Source: Bacteroides congonensis
GTDB lineage: Bacteria > Bacteroidota > Bacteroidia > Bacteroidales > Bacteroidaceae
Reading direction: 5' to 3'
Length of the DNA: 64,000 nt
Assembly (NCBI RefSeq): GCF_900130125.1
Contig: NZ_FQXY01000011.1
Location: 186,001-250,000, forward strand
Part shown: in pieces, positions 55,214-64,000 of the stretch
Position numbering within the stretch: position 1 is the stretch's first letter
Layout: the number at the start of each line of letters is the position of its first letter
Translations under genes and position numbers: made by a program
Notes under the pieces: model-generated
Seen by the model: the letters and a program-made list of their open reading frames with translations, nothing else
Databases searched by the model: none
What the model was told of the DNA's origin: nothing

Positions 55214-56788
55214 TTAATCTTCCGCCAGCCACTTCTCAATATTTCTTGTTTTGCTGGAGAAGTTTACTCCTATCCGAAGTAACTTTCGAGAATCAGTTTC
55301 GAATGGGAGGGCATAATGTTTTTCTTTAATTTGTTGCAGAGCCTCTTCCGCAGTGCCGTTCAGCTTGAATTCCATAATGTAGATATATTGGTCTGTTTGC
55401 AATACGAGGTCGATACGTCCTTCGTTCGTATGATATTCCACTTTTGTGTAGAATCCCATCAGTTTGAAGACGATGAAAAGTACATTCTGATAGTGCAGTT
55501 CTAGTTCACGTTCTTTATTCTTGGTGTGACCGGTAATTGTTTCATAAGGAGTATCGGCAAAGAAACTTTGCAAACGGCGGAAGAAACAGTTGTAGTCTCC
55601 CTGCTCTATTTCTTTCACGAACTTTCCTATTTCGAATGCGGACTTGCTTGTGCTTACATTCGCGTAGAATGGGAGAAGGAACCTGACGAACCCTTCCTCT
55701 ACTTCACGGTTAGGAAAACCAAGGCGGTAAGTCCCGAAACGGGCATCGTAACCCTTTATGGTCAGATAACCGCTTTGATAAATTACTGGGATGGGATCGG
55801 TATCCGCACTGTCTATTCCGTCCAATACATCGACCGATGTTTCTTCGTGAGTGATATGGGTAAGGTCGTAGTTGTGATTTTGCAGCAGGGTGACGAGATA
55901 CGTGGGCGTACCCGTAGCAAACCAGTAGCTGCCGAACTCTTTCCGCTTGAATGTATGGAGCAGGCTGAAAGGGTTGTACATGCCGATGGAGTTGTGCGTG
56001 AAGTGATAACCGTCATAATATTGTTTTACTTTCTCGCGGGTAGCTTCGTAGGTCATTCCGTTTGCATCCGCCAGTTCGTGCAGGTCATCCTTGAAGTTTA
56101 TCTCCAGTTCCCGATCACTGATGCCGCAGATTTCGATATATTCGTTCCACATTGATATGTCGTCCAGATTGTTCAGGTCACTGAATACGCTGACCTTGCT
56201 GAATTTGGTCACTCCCGTCAATATCCCGAAACGGATGCAGCCGTCTTTGCTTTTCAGTGCTCCGTAGAACCCTTTCAGCGTATTGCGGTAAGCCGTTTGC
56301 AACGCCTCGTCGCCGATAGCCTGAAGCATGGGCTTGTCATATTCGTCAACGAGGATAACTACACGTTGGCCCGTTTTTTCGTATGCCCGTTGAATGATTC
56401 CTTCAAATCGTGACGCTAATGATTTTTCGGCGGGGTCGCTTCCATAGAGCTGTTCCCAAGCGGATAGGGCACGTTCTAACTTCAGTTCCAGGTTTTGGGG
56501 GATACTGTAGTTTTCGGTGTTTAAATCTAAGTGCAGGATGGGATAGGTAATCCAGTCTTTTTCCAGTTTTTCCATTGCCAGTCCGGTAAAGAGTTCCTTT
56601 TTCCCTTGAAAGTAAGCTTCGAGGGTGGAAATTAACAAGCTTTTGCCAAAACGACGGGGACGGCTGAGGAAGTAATAACGTCCGGTTTTTGCTAGATTGT
56701 AGATTATCTCCGTTTTGTCTACATAGTAGTAGCCATCTTTTCGGAGGCTTTCAAAGTTTTGGATACCGATAGGATAAAGTTTGCTCAT
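55214..56788 (-). CDS. AAA-ATPase with PD-(D/E)XK nuclease-like domain
   Basis: A 524-residue protein of the AAA-ATPase-like/DUF1703 family. Walker A-like RPRRFGKS at 43-50, Walker B-like VVILVDEYDKP, and a C-terminal PD-(D/E)XK fold with D460 and E473-F-K475 (RIDLV...MEFKL). Such genes are highly numerous in Bacteroides; role unproven, often thought mobile or regulatory. It lies between the GH92 genes and DUF6078 on the same strand; TATCTTTG (56818-56825, minus) may be its promoter. Confidence 0.85.
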   Translation of the reverse strand: MSKLYPIGIQNFESLRKDGYYYVDKTEIIYNLAKTGRYYFLSRPRRFGKSLLISTLEAYFQGKKELFTGLAMEKLEKDWITYPILHLDLNTENYSIPQNLELKLERALSAWEQLYGSDPAEKSLASRFEGIIQRAYEKTGQRVVILVDEYDKPMLQAIGDEALQTAYRNTLKGFYGALKSKDGCIRFGILTGVTKFSKVSVFSDLNNLDDISMWNEYIEICGISDRELEINFKDDLHELADANGMTYEATREKVKQYYDGYHFTHNSIGMYNPFSLLHTFKRKEFGSYWFATGTPTYLVTLLQNHNYDLTHITHEETSVDVLDGIDSADTDPIPVIYQSGYLTIKGYDARFGTYRLGFPNREVEEGFVRFLLPFYANVSTSKSAFEIGKFVKEIEQGDYNCFFRRLQSFFADTPYETITGHTKNKERELELHYQNVLFIVFKLMGFYTKVEYHTNEGRIDLVLQTDQYIYIMEFKLNGTAEEALQQIKEKHYALPFETDSRKLLRIGVNFSSKTRNIEKWLAED

Positions 56789-56904
56789 AATCTCTGCTTT
56801 TATAATAGAAACTAAAACAAAGATACGAAGAATATTCTGTCACAGAAGATAATTGAGGAATTTTTATGTAGATGATGTCCGCAATAAACAGGAGGTAGAC
56901 TGAA

Positions 56905-56950
56905 ATTGCCGGAAACCACCTCAGCGAGAAATGAGATGGATTCCGGCAAT
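56905..56950. terminator. Hairpin after the GH92 gene
   Basis: ATTGCCGGAA (56905-56914) and TTCCGGCAAT (56941-56950), with inner CCACCTCA/TGAGATGG pairing. Long stable stem 30 bp after the GH92 stop; T-run is short in either direction. Confidence 0.55.
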
Positions 56951-56979
56951 GTTTTAGCTATGTATTTATGGAGAAAGGA

Positions 56980-59250
56980 TTATTGCTCTTTGGAAAAAGA
57001 ATAAGGCATATCCTCTTCTTTCGTTCCTCTGTCCTTATTCGGTCGGTTACCCATATCTACCTTGATAGTGCCACCTTTGAATAAGTCTTCGTGGCGAAGA
57101 TAATTCTTGGTGTAATCAGTTCCGTTGACATTCAACGAGTTGACATAGAAGTTCTTTTTGCTGTTGTTCGGAGCATCAATCACTAAACTGTTGCCGTTCT
57201 CAAAATGAAGAGTTGCTTTCTTGAATAATGGGGCGCCTACTATATATTCGTCTGTTCCCGGGCAGACAGGGTAGAAGCCTAATGCCGAGAATACATACCA
57301 GGCGGAAGTCTGCCCGTTGTCTTCGTCACCGCAATAACCGTCCGGGCCCGGAGTGTACATTCTGTCCATAACTTGACGCAGCCAGTATTGGGCTTTCCAA
57401 GGTTGACCGGCATAGTCATACAGGTAAATCATGTGTTGGATAGGCTGGTTGCCATGTGCATAGTTACCCATGTTCATGACAGTCATTTCACGGATTTCGT
57501 GAATCACCTGTCCGTAGTAGCTGTCGTCAAAAACTGGTGGTACGGCAAATACGGAGTCCATCATTGTGATAAACATGTCTTTCCCACCCATCAGGTCGAT
57601 AAGTCCCTGAGGGTCGTGGAATACAGACCAGGTGTAGTGCCAGCTGTTTCCTTCGGTGAAAGCATCCCCCCATTTCAGAGGAGAGAATGGTGACTGGAAA
57701 GTACCGTCCTCGTTGCGGCCGCGCATCAGTTTGGATTCTTTGTCGAAAAGGTTCTTGTAGTTCATGGCACGTTTGGCAAAGAGGTTGATTTCCTTTTTCG
57801 GACGTTTCAGTTCTTTGGCGAGTTTGTAGATACACCAGTCGTTGTATGCATATTCCAATGTACGGGCGGCGTTCTCGTTGATTTTTACATCATAGGGGAC
57901 ATAGCCCAGTTTGTTGTAATATTCATGTCCCAAGCGTCCTGTTGAAGAGACTTCGGGGTGTACATTCTCCGTGCCGTGAATCAATCCTTCATACAAAGTC
58001 TTTACATCGTCCACTTTCACGCCTTTCATATAAGCGTCTACCAGGATAGAAGCGGAGTTATTGCCGACCATGCAACCTCTGTGTCCCGGACTTGCCCATT
58101 CAGGGAAGAATCCGCTTTCTTTATATGTATTGATAAGTCCTTCCTGCATTTCCTTGTTGACCGACGGGTACATCAGGTTCAACAACGGAAACAGACAACG
58201 GAAAGTATCCCAGAAACCTGTATCGGTGTACATATATCCCGGCAGAACCTGACCGTTGTACGGGCTGTAATGAACCGGTTGCCCGGCAGCGTCCAGTTCG
58301 TAGAACTTGCGCGGGAAAAGCAACGAACGATACAGACAGGAATAGAATGTACGGTATTGGTCGAGATTGCCACCTTCTACTTCTATCTTTCCTAATACCT
58401 GATTCCAGGCTTCTTTCCCCTTCTTAGCCAGTTGCTCGATATTGTCTTTACCCAGTTCTTTCATATTGACAGCCGCTTGTTCAAAGCTGATGAAAGAAGA
58501 AGCGATTCGGGCATGTACCTGTTCGCCTTTGCGTGTCTGGAAACCGATAATGGCTCCGGCATGGTCGGTAGTCTGTTCGGCAACGTTCTCTTGCAGGTTG
58601 CCGTTGGCTACCGTAGCTTTGTAAGTGAAGGGCTTGTCAAATTCAATGATGAAGTAGTTCTTGAAGTTTTCGGGAACTCCGCCACTATTGCGGGTGGTAT
58701 AACCGATAATCTTATTTTCTTCGGGAATCACTTTGACATATGAACCTTTGTCGAAAGCATCCACCACGACATAAGAATGAACGTTTTCGGGGAAAGTGAA
58801 ACGGAAAAGGACGGCACGTTCCGTCGGAACCATTTCTGTCACTACATCATGCTCTGCAAGATATACTTTATAGTAGTAAGGAGTGGCAGTCTCGCCTTTA
58901 TGAGCAAACCAACTGGCACGTTTTTCTTCATCAAACACAGGTGTGCCGACTATCGGCATGATAGAAAACTGTCCGTAATCATTAATCCACGGACTGGGTT
59001 GGTGAGTCTGCTTGAAACCACGAATCTTGTTGGCTGTATAAGTATATTGCCATCCGTCTCCCATTTTCCCTGTTTGGGGAGTCCAGAAGTTCATTCCCCA
59101 AGGGCGGGCGATGGCCGGATACGTATTACCTGTTGATAACTCGAAGGTAGACTGCGAGCCCATTAGCGGGTTGACATACTGTGTCCAGTCTTTGGCCTTG
59201 GCAAAGAGTGTGCAACCAAGCACACATGCTATTAATACTATTCTTTTCAT
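56980..59250 (-). CDS. GH92 alpha-mannosidase (first)
   Basis: A 756-residue exo-alpha-mannosidase. Signal peptide 1-19 (LFAKA), N-terminal beta-sandwich, then an (alpha/alpha)6 barrel; catalytic-region blocks PSPWINDYGQFSIMPIVG and GDEDNGQTSAWYVFSALGF. Members use Ca2+ and an inverting mechanism on alpha-1,2/1,3-mannose of N-glycans. The start forms an ATGA overlap with the upstream GH92, so both are translated together. Linkage cannot be read with certainty. Confidence 0.9.
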   Translation of the reverse strand: MKRIVLIACVLGCTLFAKAKDWTQYVNPLMGSQSTFELSTGNTYPAIARPWGMNFWTPQTGKMGDGWQYTYTANKIRGFKQTHQPSPWINDYGQFSIMPIVGTPVFDEEKRASWFAHKGETATPYYYKVYLAEHDVVTEMVPTERAVLFRFTFPENVHSYVVVDAFDKGSYVKVIPEENKIIGYTTRNSGGVPENFKNYFIIEFDKPFTYKATVANGNLQENVAEQTTDHAGAIIGFQTRKGEQVHARIASSFISFEQAAVNMKELGKDNIEQLAKKGKEAWNQVLGKIEVEGGNLDQYRTFYSCLYRSLLFPRKFYELDAAGQPVHYSPYNGQVLPGYMYTDTGFWDTFRCLFPLLNLMYPSVNKEMQEGLINTYKESGFFPEWASPGHRGCMVGNNSASILVDAYMKGVKVDDVKTLYEGLIHGTENVHPEVSSTGRLGHEYYNKLGYVPYDVKINENAARTLEYAYNDWCIYKLAKELKRPKKEINLFAKRAMNYKNLFDKESKLMRGRNEDGTFQSPFSPLKWGDAFTEGNSWHYTWSVFHDPQGLIDLMGGKDMFITMMDSVFAVPPVFDDSYYGQVIHEIREMTVMNMGNYAHGNQPIQHMIYLYDYAGQPWKAQYWLRQVMDRMYTPGPDGYCGDEDNGQTSAWYVFSALGFYPVCPGTDEYIVGAPLFKKATLHFENGNSLVIDAPNNSKKNFYVNSLNVNGTDYTKNYLRHEDLFKGGTIKVDMGNRPNKDRGTKEEDMPYSFSKEQ

Positions 59251-61526
59251 GGTATATGTGTTTTGTAATTAGGTTTGTCGGTCATTCTGATTTCCATTGT
59301 TCCGCCGTTCGCCAGATCCTGATGGCTGAAGAATGGGGTATCCAAAGACTTCCCGTTCAGTGATATGCTTTCGATGTATTTATTCTTTTTAGAGTTATTC
59401 TTTACTACAATACTGAATGTTTTTCCGGCAGGCAGATTGATGACCGCTTTATCGAAAGCGGGACGTCCGATAGAATATACCGGTTTGCCCGGACATACCT
59501 GATAGAATCCCATAGAGTTGAGTATATACCATGCGGACATCTGGCCACAATCCTCGTTACCGGATAGCCCGCCCACACTGTTGGCATACTGGCTGCGGTA
59601 AACACTGTCCACCAGTTCCTGAGTTCTCCACGGGCGGTTTACGTAGTTGTACAGATGAATCACGTGATGGCTCGGCTCGTTGCCGTGCGCGTATTGACCG
59701 ATAAGTCCGCTGATGTCCGATGAGGTCGTTTCACCTTCGAGCGATGAGTCGGCTGCAAACAAAGAATCGAGTTTCTGGACGAATGCATCTTCGCCACCCA
59801 TCAGATTGACCAGTCCTTCTACATCGTGAGGTACAAACCAAGTCCATTGCCAAGCCGTTCCTTCACAGTAATCATCACTGCGGTGAGTCGATGCACGCGG
59901 ATTGAACGGCGTACGCCATTCACCTTTCGAGTCAAGTCCACGCATGAAGCGGGTTGACTTGTCGAAGTAGAATTCATATGCTTTGGCAAAACGTTCATAT
60001 TTGGCCTTGGATTCAAAATCGTTCATTGCTTCCGCGAAGATAGAGATGCACCAGTCGTCGTATGCATACTCAAGAGCTTTGGCGACCGATTCATTTTCAC
60101 GGTCGCAAGGGATATAGCCGATGGCATTCTTGTAATATTTCGCTTTCGGCATGAGGTGGGGCAGTACCAAGTCCGGGCATTTGATGCCGGTAGTATCATA
60201 TTCGGCTGCACGCAGACAGCCTTTGTAGGCTTCTTTAGCGTCGAAGTTGCGGTAGCCTTTCATATAAGCATCCACTATGACGGGGACGGCATGATAGCCG
60301 ATCATAGTACCGGTATAGTTGGAAGCCAAATCCCACATCGGATATATTCCACCTTCCTGATGTTTCTTTATCAGTGAATTGATAAACTGATTGTTCAGTT
60401 CGGGATCGATAATCGTCATTAACGGATGCAATGCACGGAAGGTGTCCCACAATGAGAATACCGTATATACAGGATTGACAGTGTCTCCCTGATGCACTTC
60501 GAGATCCATCCCCAAATAACGTCCGTCCGCGTCGGTGAACAGGTTCGGACTGATTCCCGTGTGATAGAGAGCGGAGTAGAAGATGGTTTTATCTTCCTTG
60601 TCGGAAGTCGTAATATCTATTTTCGACAGATATTGGTTCCATGCAGTGCGTGCGTCTTTGCGTACCTTATCAAAATCCCATCCGGAGATTTCCGATTCGA
60701 CATTCTTGCGTGCACCCGCTATGTCGACGGCGGAAACACCTACTTTGACCAATACTTGTTCATCTTTCTTCGTGTCGAAATGTAATAGCGCTTTGCAGAC
60801 AGGAAGCCGTTTGCCATCGTCCATGGTGATGGAGTCCGTAATCAATGTATAAGAGAACGGCTTGGAGAATTTGGCGTAGAAATTGATATATTGGTCGAAA
60901 GCCCAATAAGTCGTTTTCTTATGTCCGCAGATTTCCGTGTCACTGATAACTTCGATTTCCATCTCCGAGTTGGTCTGTCGTTGCAGACTGTAATCCAAAT
61001 CAATGATAAAGCCTGATTCGGTACTTTCGGGGAAAGTATAACGGTGGATAGCCCCACGTTTCGTAGCCGATATTTCAGCTTTTACCTGATAAGTGTCCAG
61101 AAAAACTGAATAATACCCCGGCTCTGCCGTCTCATTCTCGTGAGAGAAAGAAGAAGCATAAGCCAGTGTCTGACTTTGGGGGTCGGTCGTCAGATATAGC
61201 TGTTTGCCGACGGTGGGCATGAGCAGCACATCCCCGTAGTCGCAACAACCTGTGCCGCTGACGTGTGTATGGGAGAAACCGTTGATGGTGGAGTCTGCAT
61301 AATAATAACCTGAACAGGCATCCCATCCGTCAATCCGTGTGTCGGGACTGGGCTGAATCATGCCGTGGGGCACTACTGCTCCGGGAAAAGTGTGCCCGTG
61401 TCCACCGGTTCCGATGAAAGGGTTGACATAAGCACTGTAGTCTTTTACATTAGTGGGGGCTGTGCAGGAGCTGAGTGTGAATAATCCTCCTAAACATCCT
61501 ACTATCAGGAATGTTTTCAATTTCAT
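59247..61526 (-). CDS. GH92 alpha-mannosidase (second), lipoprotein
   Basis: About 759 residues, with lipobox LSSCTA near 21, so probably membrane-anchored. Blocks GTGGHGHTFPGAVVPHGMIQPSPDT, SHTHVSGTGCCDYGD and GNEDCGQMSAWYILNSMGF are typical of GH92. ATG 61526 begins a normal signal peptide; an ATG at 61550 adds eight residues that repeat its start (MKLK). Only 42 bp after the FecR gene, so likely co-transcribed with the sigma/anti-sigma pair. Confidence 0.9.
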   Translation of the reverse strand: MKLKTFLIVGCLGGLFTLSSCTAPTNVKDYSAYVNPFIGTGGHGHTFPGAVVPHGMIQPSPDTRIDGWDACSGYYYADSTINGFSHTHVSGTGCCDYGDVLLMPTVGKQLYLTTDPQSQTLAYASSFSHENETAEPGYYSVFLDTYQVKAEISATKRGAIHRYTFPESTESGFIIDLDYSLQRQTNSEMEIEVISDTEICGHKKTTYWAFDQYINFYAKFSKPFSYTLITDSITMDDGKRLPVCKALLHFDTKKDEQVLVKVGVSAVDIAGARKNVESEISGWDFDKVRKDARTAWNQYLSKIDITTSDKEDKTIFYSALYHTGISPNLFTDADGRYLGMDLEVHQGDTVNPVYTVFSLWDTFRALHPLMTIIDPELNNQFINSLIKKHQEGGIYPMWDLASNYTGTMIGYHAVPVIVDAYMKGYRNFDAKEAYKGCLRAAEYDTTGIKCPDLVLPHLMPKAKYYKNAIGYIPCDRENESVAKALEYAYDDWCISIFAEAMNDFESKAKYERFAKAYEFYFDKSTRFMRGLDSKGEWRTPFNPRASTHRSDDYCEGTAWQWTWFVPHDVEGLVNLMGGEDAFVQKLDSLFAADSSLEGETTSSDISGLIGQYAHGNEPSHHVIHLYNYVNRPWRTQELVDSVYRSQYANSVGGLSGNEDCGQMSAWYILNSMGFYQVCPGKPVYSIGRPAFDKAVINLPAGKTFSIVVKNNSKKNKYIESISLNGKSLDTPFFSHQDLANGGTMEIRMTDKPNYKTHIP

Positions 61527-61568
61527 GGTATCAATAGCTTTTAGTTTCATCGGATTGCCTTTTATTTC

Positions 61569-62561
61569 TTATTTGGGAGAAATAAAGATGTTGCTTCCGA
61601 CAATTTTATAATCAATAGGTATGGAGTTCTGCAATGATTTCAACACGGATTCGATGTCCGACTTCCGTTTCAGTACGCCGGAGTAAGTCTTGTCCGGCCG
61701 GATGTCGGGAGACAGGATAATCTTCACGTCATAAAAACGTTCCAAAGCTTTGGTGATAGTGAATATATCTGCTTTTTGGAAAGGAATCAGGTTGTTATGC
61801 CATACGGCGTCCATCTTGGCATCCACTTGCTTCACGGTCAATCGTCCGTTGTTCTTGTTCAACTCCGCACGTTGTCCGGGAGCAAGGATGATTTGTCCTT
61901 CTTCCTTGTTGCCTTTCACTTCGATTTCGCCTTCAATCAATGTCGCTTCGGCTATCCGGCAGCGTTTGTCACATTTGAAGTTGAACGTCGTTCCCAATAC
62001 GCGTACGCGCATGGCGTCACTTTGCACGGTGAACGGCTTGTGGCGGTTTTTCGTTACTTCAAAGTAAGCTTCTCCTTCCAGATGCACATTGCGTTCTTTT
62101 TCGGAAAACTCACGCGGATATTTTAAAGTTGCCGAATTGTTCAGCCAGACTTTGGTGCCGTCCGGAAGGACAACTTCTTTCACGATGCCTTCGTTGGCGA
62201 CGGCAACCATCATCTCCTGCCCGGTTCCATTCTGATAGAACCAGTATCCGGCTCCGCCACCTATAGCCAATAGCACGACAACGGCAGCCGCGTACCTCAT
62301 CCAGCGATGCATACGCCGTATCTTGTTCTGTTTTCCTTTCTCTTCGTCCAGCTTCCTGTAAAGCCGTTTTTCCGCACGGTTCATCCGTCGGCCGTCGGCA
62401 TATTGGTCGAACTTACCCAAATGATAAATTTCTTCCATGCGGAATAACTGACGGGCATTTTCTTCCGATTCCTTCATCCAAGTATTGACTTCGATGAGTT
62501 CTTCTTCGGAACACTGTCCTGTCAGATATTTGTTGATTATATCTTCACTCAGATTACTCAT
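61569..62561 (-). CDS. FecR-family anti-sigma factor
   Basis: About 330 residues. N-terminal cytoplasmic anti-sigma part, one membrane helix (about 89-109: YAAAVVVLLAIGGGAGYW), periplasmic FecR domain (LPDGTKVWLNNSATLKYP) and a C-terminal STN-like domain (ILSPDIRPDKTYSGVL) that would contact the STN domain of a SusC. ATG 62576 is an alternative start. 34 bp after the sigma gene or so; it should control that factor in response to glycan transport. Confidence 0.87.
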   Translation of the reverse strand: MSNLSEDIINKYLTGQCSEEELIEVNTWMKESEENARQLFRMEEIYHLGKFDQYADGRRMNRAEKRLYRKLDEEKGKQNKIRRMHRWMRYAAAVVVLLAIGGGAGYWFYQNGTGQEMMVAVANEGIVKEVVLPDGTKVWLNNSATLKYPREFSEKERNVHLEGEAYFEVTKNRHKPFTVQSDAMRVRVLGTTFNFKCDKRCRIAEATLIEGEIEVKGNKEEGQIILAPGQRAELNKNNGRLTVKQVDAKMDAVWHNNLIPFQKADIFTITKALERFYDVKIILSPDIRPDKTYSGVLKRKSDIESVLKSLQNSIPIDYKIVGSNIFISPK

Positions 62562-62610
62562 TTTCTTCTCCTTCATATTAATAATACAATTCAGAATACA
62601 AAAACACTTA

Positions 62611-63201
62611 TCAATCTCCCCATAAAAATAAGAAAAGAATTATCCAAAGCGGGTCGAGACGACTACGCAAGTACTTCAGGGCCTTGTACATATGAGCTTC
62701 TACCGTACGGAGTGAAACGCCGAGGGCATCGGCTATCTCCTTGTTTTTCATTTCGTGCAGATAGCTTAGCTTGAATACTTCTTTGCATTTGTCCGGCAAT
62801 TCATTGATTGCGTCGTAGATTTCCTTGCGGAGCTCTCTGTCTTCAATCCGCCGGATAACCTCGTTGTTGTCCGGTTGGTAAAACTCTGCACGCCTTTGGT
62901 TGATTTCTTCCATGGCGGCACAGTAGCCGTCTTCCACGTTGCGATGTTTCAAGACATTGAGGGCGCGGGTGTAGACGGCACGATAGAGAAAGGCCTGAAT
63001 CTGGTCGCCTATCTCTATATTGTCTTTCCGTCTCCATAGTTCCACAAATACATCCTGCACCACGTCTTCCGCTTCTTCTTCTCCTACCAGGCGGGTGGCA
63101 TAGAAGATGAGGCTGGGGTAGTACTTGCGAAATAATGTTTTGTAAGTTACATCGAAGTTTTCATTCATTCTCTCGATAGATATTAGTTCAGGTACACTCA
63201 A
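62611..63201 (-). CDS. ECF RNA polymerase sigma factor
   Basis: A 196-residue sigma-70 family ECF factor. Region 2 has FYATRLVGEEEAEDVVQDVF; region 4 has LPDKCKEVFKLSYLHEMKNKEIADALG then VRTVEAH-like VSLRTVEAHMYKALKYLR. Ends with a hydrophobic tail (DPLWIILFLFLWG), common in Bacteroides sigma factors of PULs. Its ATG overlaps the stop of the GH92 gene by 4 bp. Expected to drive this PUL, including the susC unit. Confidence 0.9.
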   Translation of the reverse strand: MSVPELISIERMNENFDVTYKTLFRKYYPSLIFYATRLVGEEEAEDVVQDVFVELWRRKDNIEIGDQIQAFLYRAVYTRALNVLKHRNVEDGYCAAMEEINQRRAEFYQPDNNEVIRRIEDRELRKEIYDAINELPDKCKEVFKLSYLHEMKNKEIADALGVSLRTVEAHMYKALKYLRSRLDPLWIILFLFLWGD

Positions 63202-64000
63202 GGTTTTTGCTCCTCAAATATGACTCCGATTGTTTTTGGGGTGTCGCCCATTTCAAATTCCACGGTGGCTCCACTCATGATTTGTTCATGGGTGATGTAC
63301 GTTTTGTCGTATGGCTGACCGTTTACTTTGATTGATTGTATATAGATATTCTTCTTATTTACATCAGGCGCAAGTATGGTGAAAGTCTTGCCATTGGCAA
63401 GATGCAACTGCATTTCGGGGAATAGGGGAGTACCTATTTCGTACTCTCCGCTGACCGGATTGACCGGATAGAATCCCATCGCGCTGAATACGTACCATGC
63501 AGACATTTGTCCGCAGTCTTCGTTTCCGCAAAGGCCGGCAGGTTCGTTCCTGTAAAGTTCGTTCATTACTTTTGCCACGTAATATTGAGTCCGGTCATTG
63601 AATCCTATCGAGTTGTACAGGTAGATGACGTGATGGCTCGGTTCGTTGCCGTGCGCGTATTGACCGATCATTCCCGTACTGAAAAGCGGAAGTTCTGCGT
63701 CTGCTGCCGGATGATAAGTGAACATGCTGTCCAGCTTTTCGGCAAATCTGTTTTTACCCCCTGTAAGGTCTATCAGCCCGTCAACATCATGCTGCACCGA
63801 CCAGAAATACTGCCATCCGTTGCTTTCACAAATATGCGGTGTATAGTCATCCGCCTTGAAATCTTTAATAAAGTTACCTTTGTCATCCCGTGGTTGCATG
63901 AAAGATGTTGCGGGGTTATAGACGTTCTTATAGTTTTGGGAACGTTTGTAGAATGCGTCTGCAATGTCTTGCTTACCCATCTTCTTGGCCATTTCGGCAA
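63198..64000 (-). CDS. GH92 alpha-mannosidase (third), 5' end beyond window
   Basis: C-terminal part of a GH92 enzyme, 266 residues visible. Blocks AHGNEPSHHVIYLYNS and GNEDCGQMSAWYVFSAMGFYPV are as in the second GH92 and unlike the first (GDEDNGQTS). The stop overlaps the sigma start (ATGA), so sigma is translated after this mannosidase. The gene runs off the right edge. Confidence 0.88.
   Translation of the reverse strand, partial: AEMAKKMGKQDIADAFYKRSQNYKNVYNPATSFMQPRDDKGNFIKDFKADDYTPHICESNGWQYFWSVQHDVDGLIDLTGGKNRFAEKLDSMFTYHPAADAELPLFSTGMIGQYAHGNEPSHHVIYLYNSIGFNDRTQYYVAKVMNELYRNEPAGLCGNEDCGQMSAWYVFSAMGFYPVNPVSGEYEIGTPLFPEMQLHLANGKTFTILAPDVNKKNIYIQSIKVNGQPYDKTYITHEQIMSGATVEFEMGDTPKTIGVIFEEQKP

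Overview
The window reads as a chromosomal stretch of a gut Bacteroides (or close relative). The signs are a SusC/SusD polysaccharide utilization locus (PUL) with GH92 and GH18 enzymes and an ECF-sigma/FecR pair, promoters of the TTTG-n19-TAnnTTTG type, SPII lipoproteins with Bacteroides-type tails, and Bacteroidetes-only families (DUF3822, DUF6078). No plasmid, phage or IS genes were seen.

Region 1 (1-8.6 kb, minus strand) is part of an aryl-polyene/flexirubin-type lipid cluster that runs off the left edge. In transcription order it holds a 4HBT thioesterase, a tyrosine-ammonia-lyase-like enzyme, FabG-like reductase, ketosynthase, acyl carrier protein, LpxL-like acyltransferase, O-methyltransferase, FabZ-like hotdog dehydratase, a second 4HBT thioesterase and a second ketosynthase. 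The likely logic is tyrosine to 4-coumarate as starter, ACP-bound chain extension, ring O-methylation and acyl transfer to a lipid.

Region 2 (8.6-18.4 kb, plus strand) is housekeeping: tsaC-like, ClC channel, fmt, rpe, a ComEC-like protein without a nuclease domain, nrnA, a DUF4827-like lipoprotein and glmM. A 1-kb gene-free stretch follows (18.4-19.3 kb), built of nested repeats: a 126-bp inverted repeat around three 22-bp tandem units. Region 3 (19.3-26.5 kb, minus) is an operon of a heavy-metal RND pump fused to its outer-membrane channel, an adaptor, a LytS-type kinase and a LytTR regulator. Region 4 (26.7-40.3 kb) is mixed: gpx, NUDIX, queA, tRNA-Pro(GGG), an AraC regulator, aroB, an outer-membrane barrel protein, cardiolipin synthase, rsmD, DUF3822, an unknown membrane-anchored protein and a RecD-like helicase.

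Region 5 (40.4-64 kb) is a high-mannose N-glycan type PUL, resembling in content the B. thetaiotaomicron BT3983-BT3994 locus. SusC and SusD lie on the minus strand, followed by three surface lipoproteins: a GH18-like binding protein (gene A), a DUF1735-LamG protein (gene B) and a GH18 endoglycosidase. Upstream of susC, on the opposite strand, lies a second diverged set of the same three genes (A', B', GH18') plus an Ig-like lipoprotein. A' has no signal peptide and no obvious start. It begins exactly at a 91-bp, 88/91-identical inverted copy of the segment lying just after the signal-peptide region of A. The two copies (44418-44508 and 49770-49860) flank susC, susD, the candidate susC promoter and the secretion-signal part of A. 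Inverting this segment would attach susCD and the signal peptide in frame to A'-B'-GH18' and silence A-B-GH18. I read this as a probable DNA-inversion switch for the outer-surface glycan capture set, and it is the main finding here. The locus continues with a palindrome-rich spacer, DUF6078, an AAA-ATPase/PD-(D/E)XK protein, two GH92 mannosidases, FecR, ECF sigma and a third GH92 cut by the right edge. The SusC carries an STN signalling domain, which fits control through FecR and the sigma factor.
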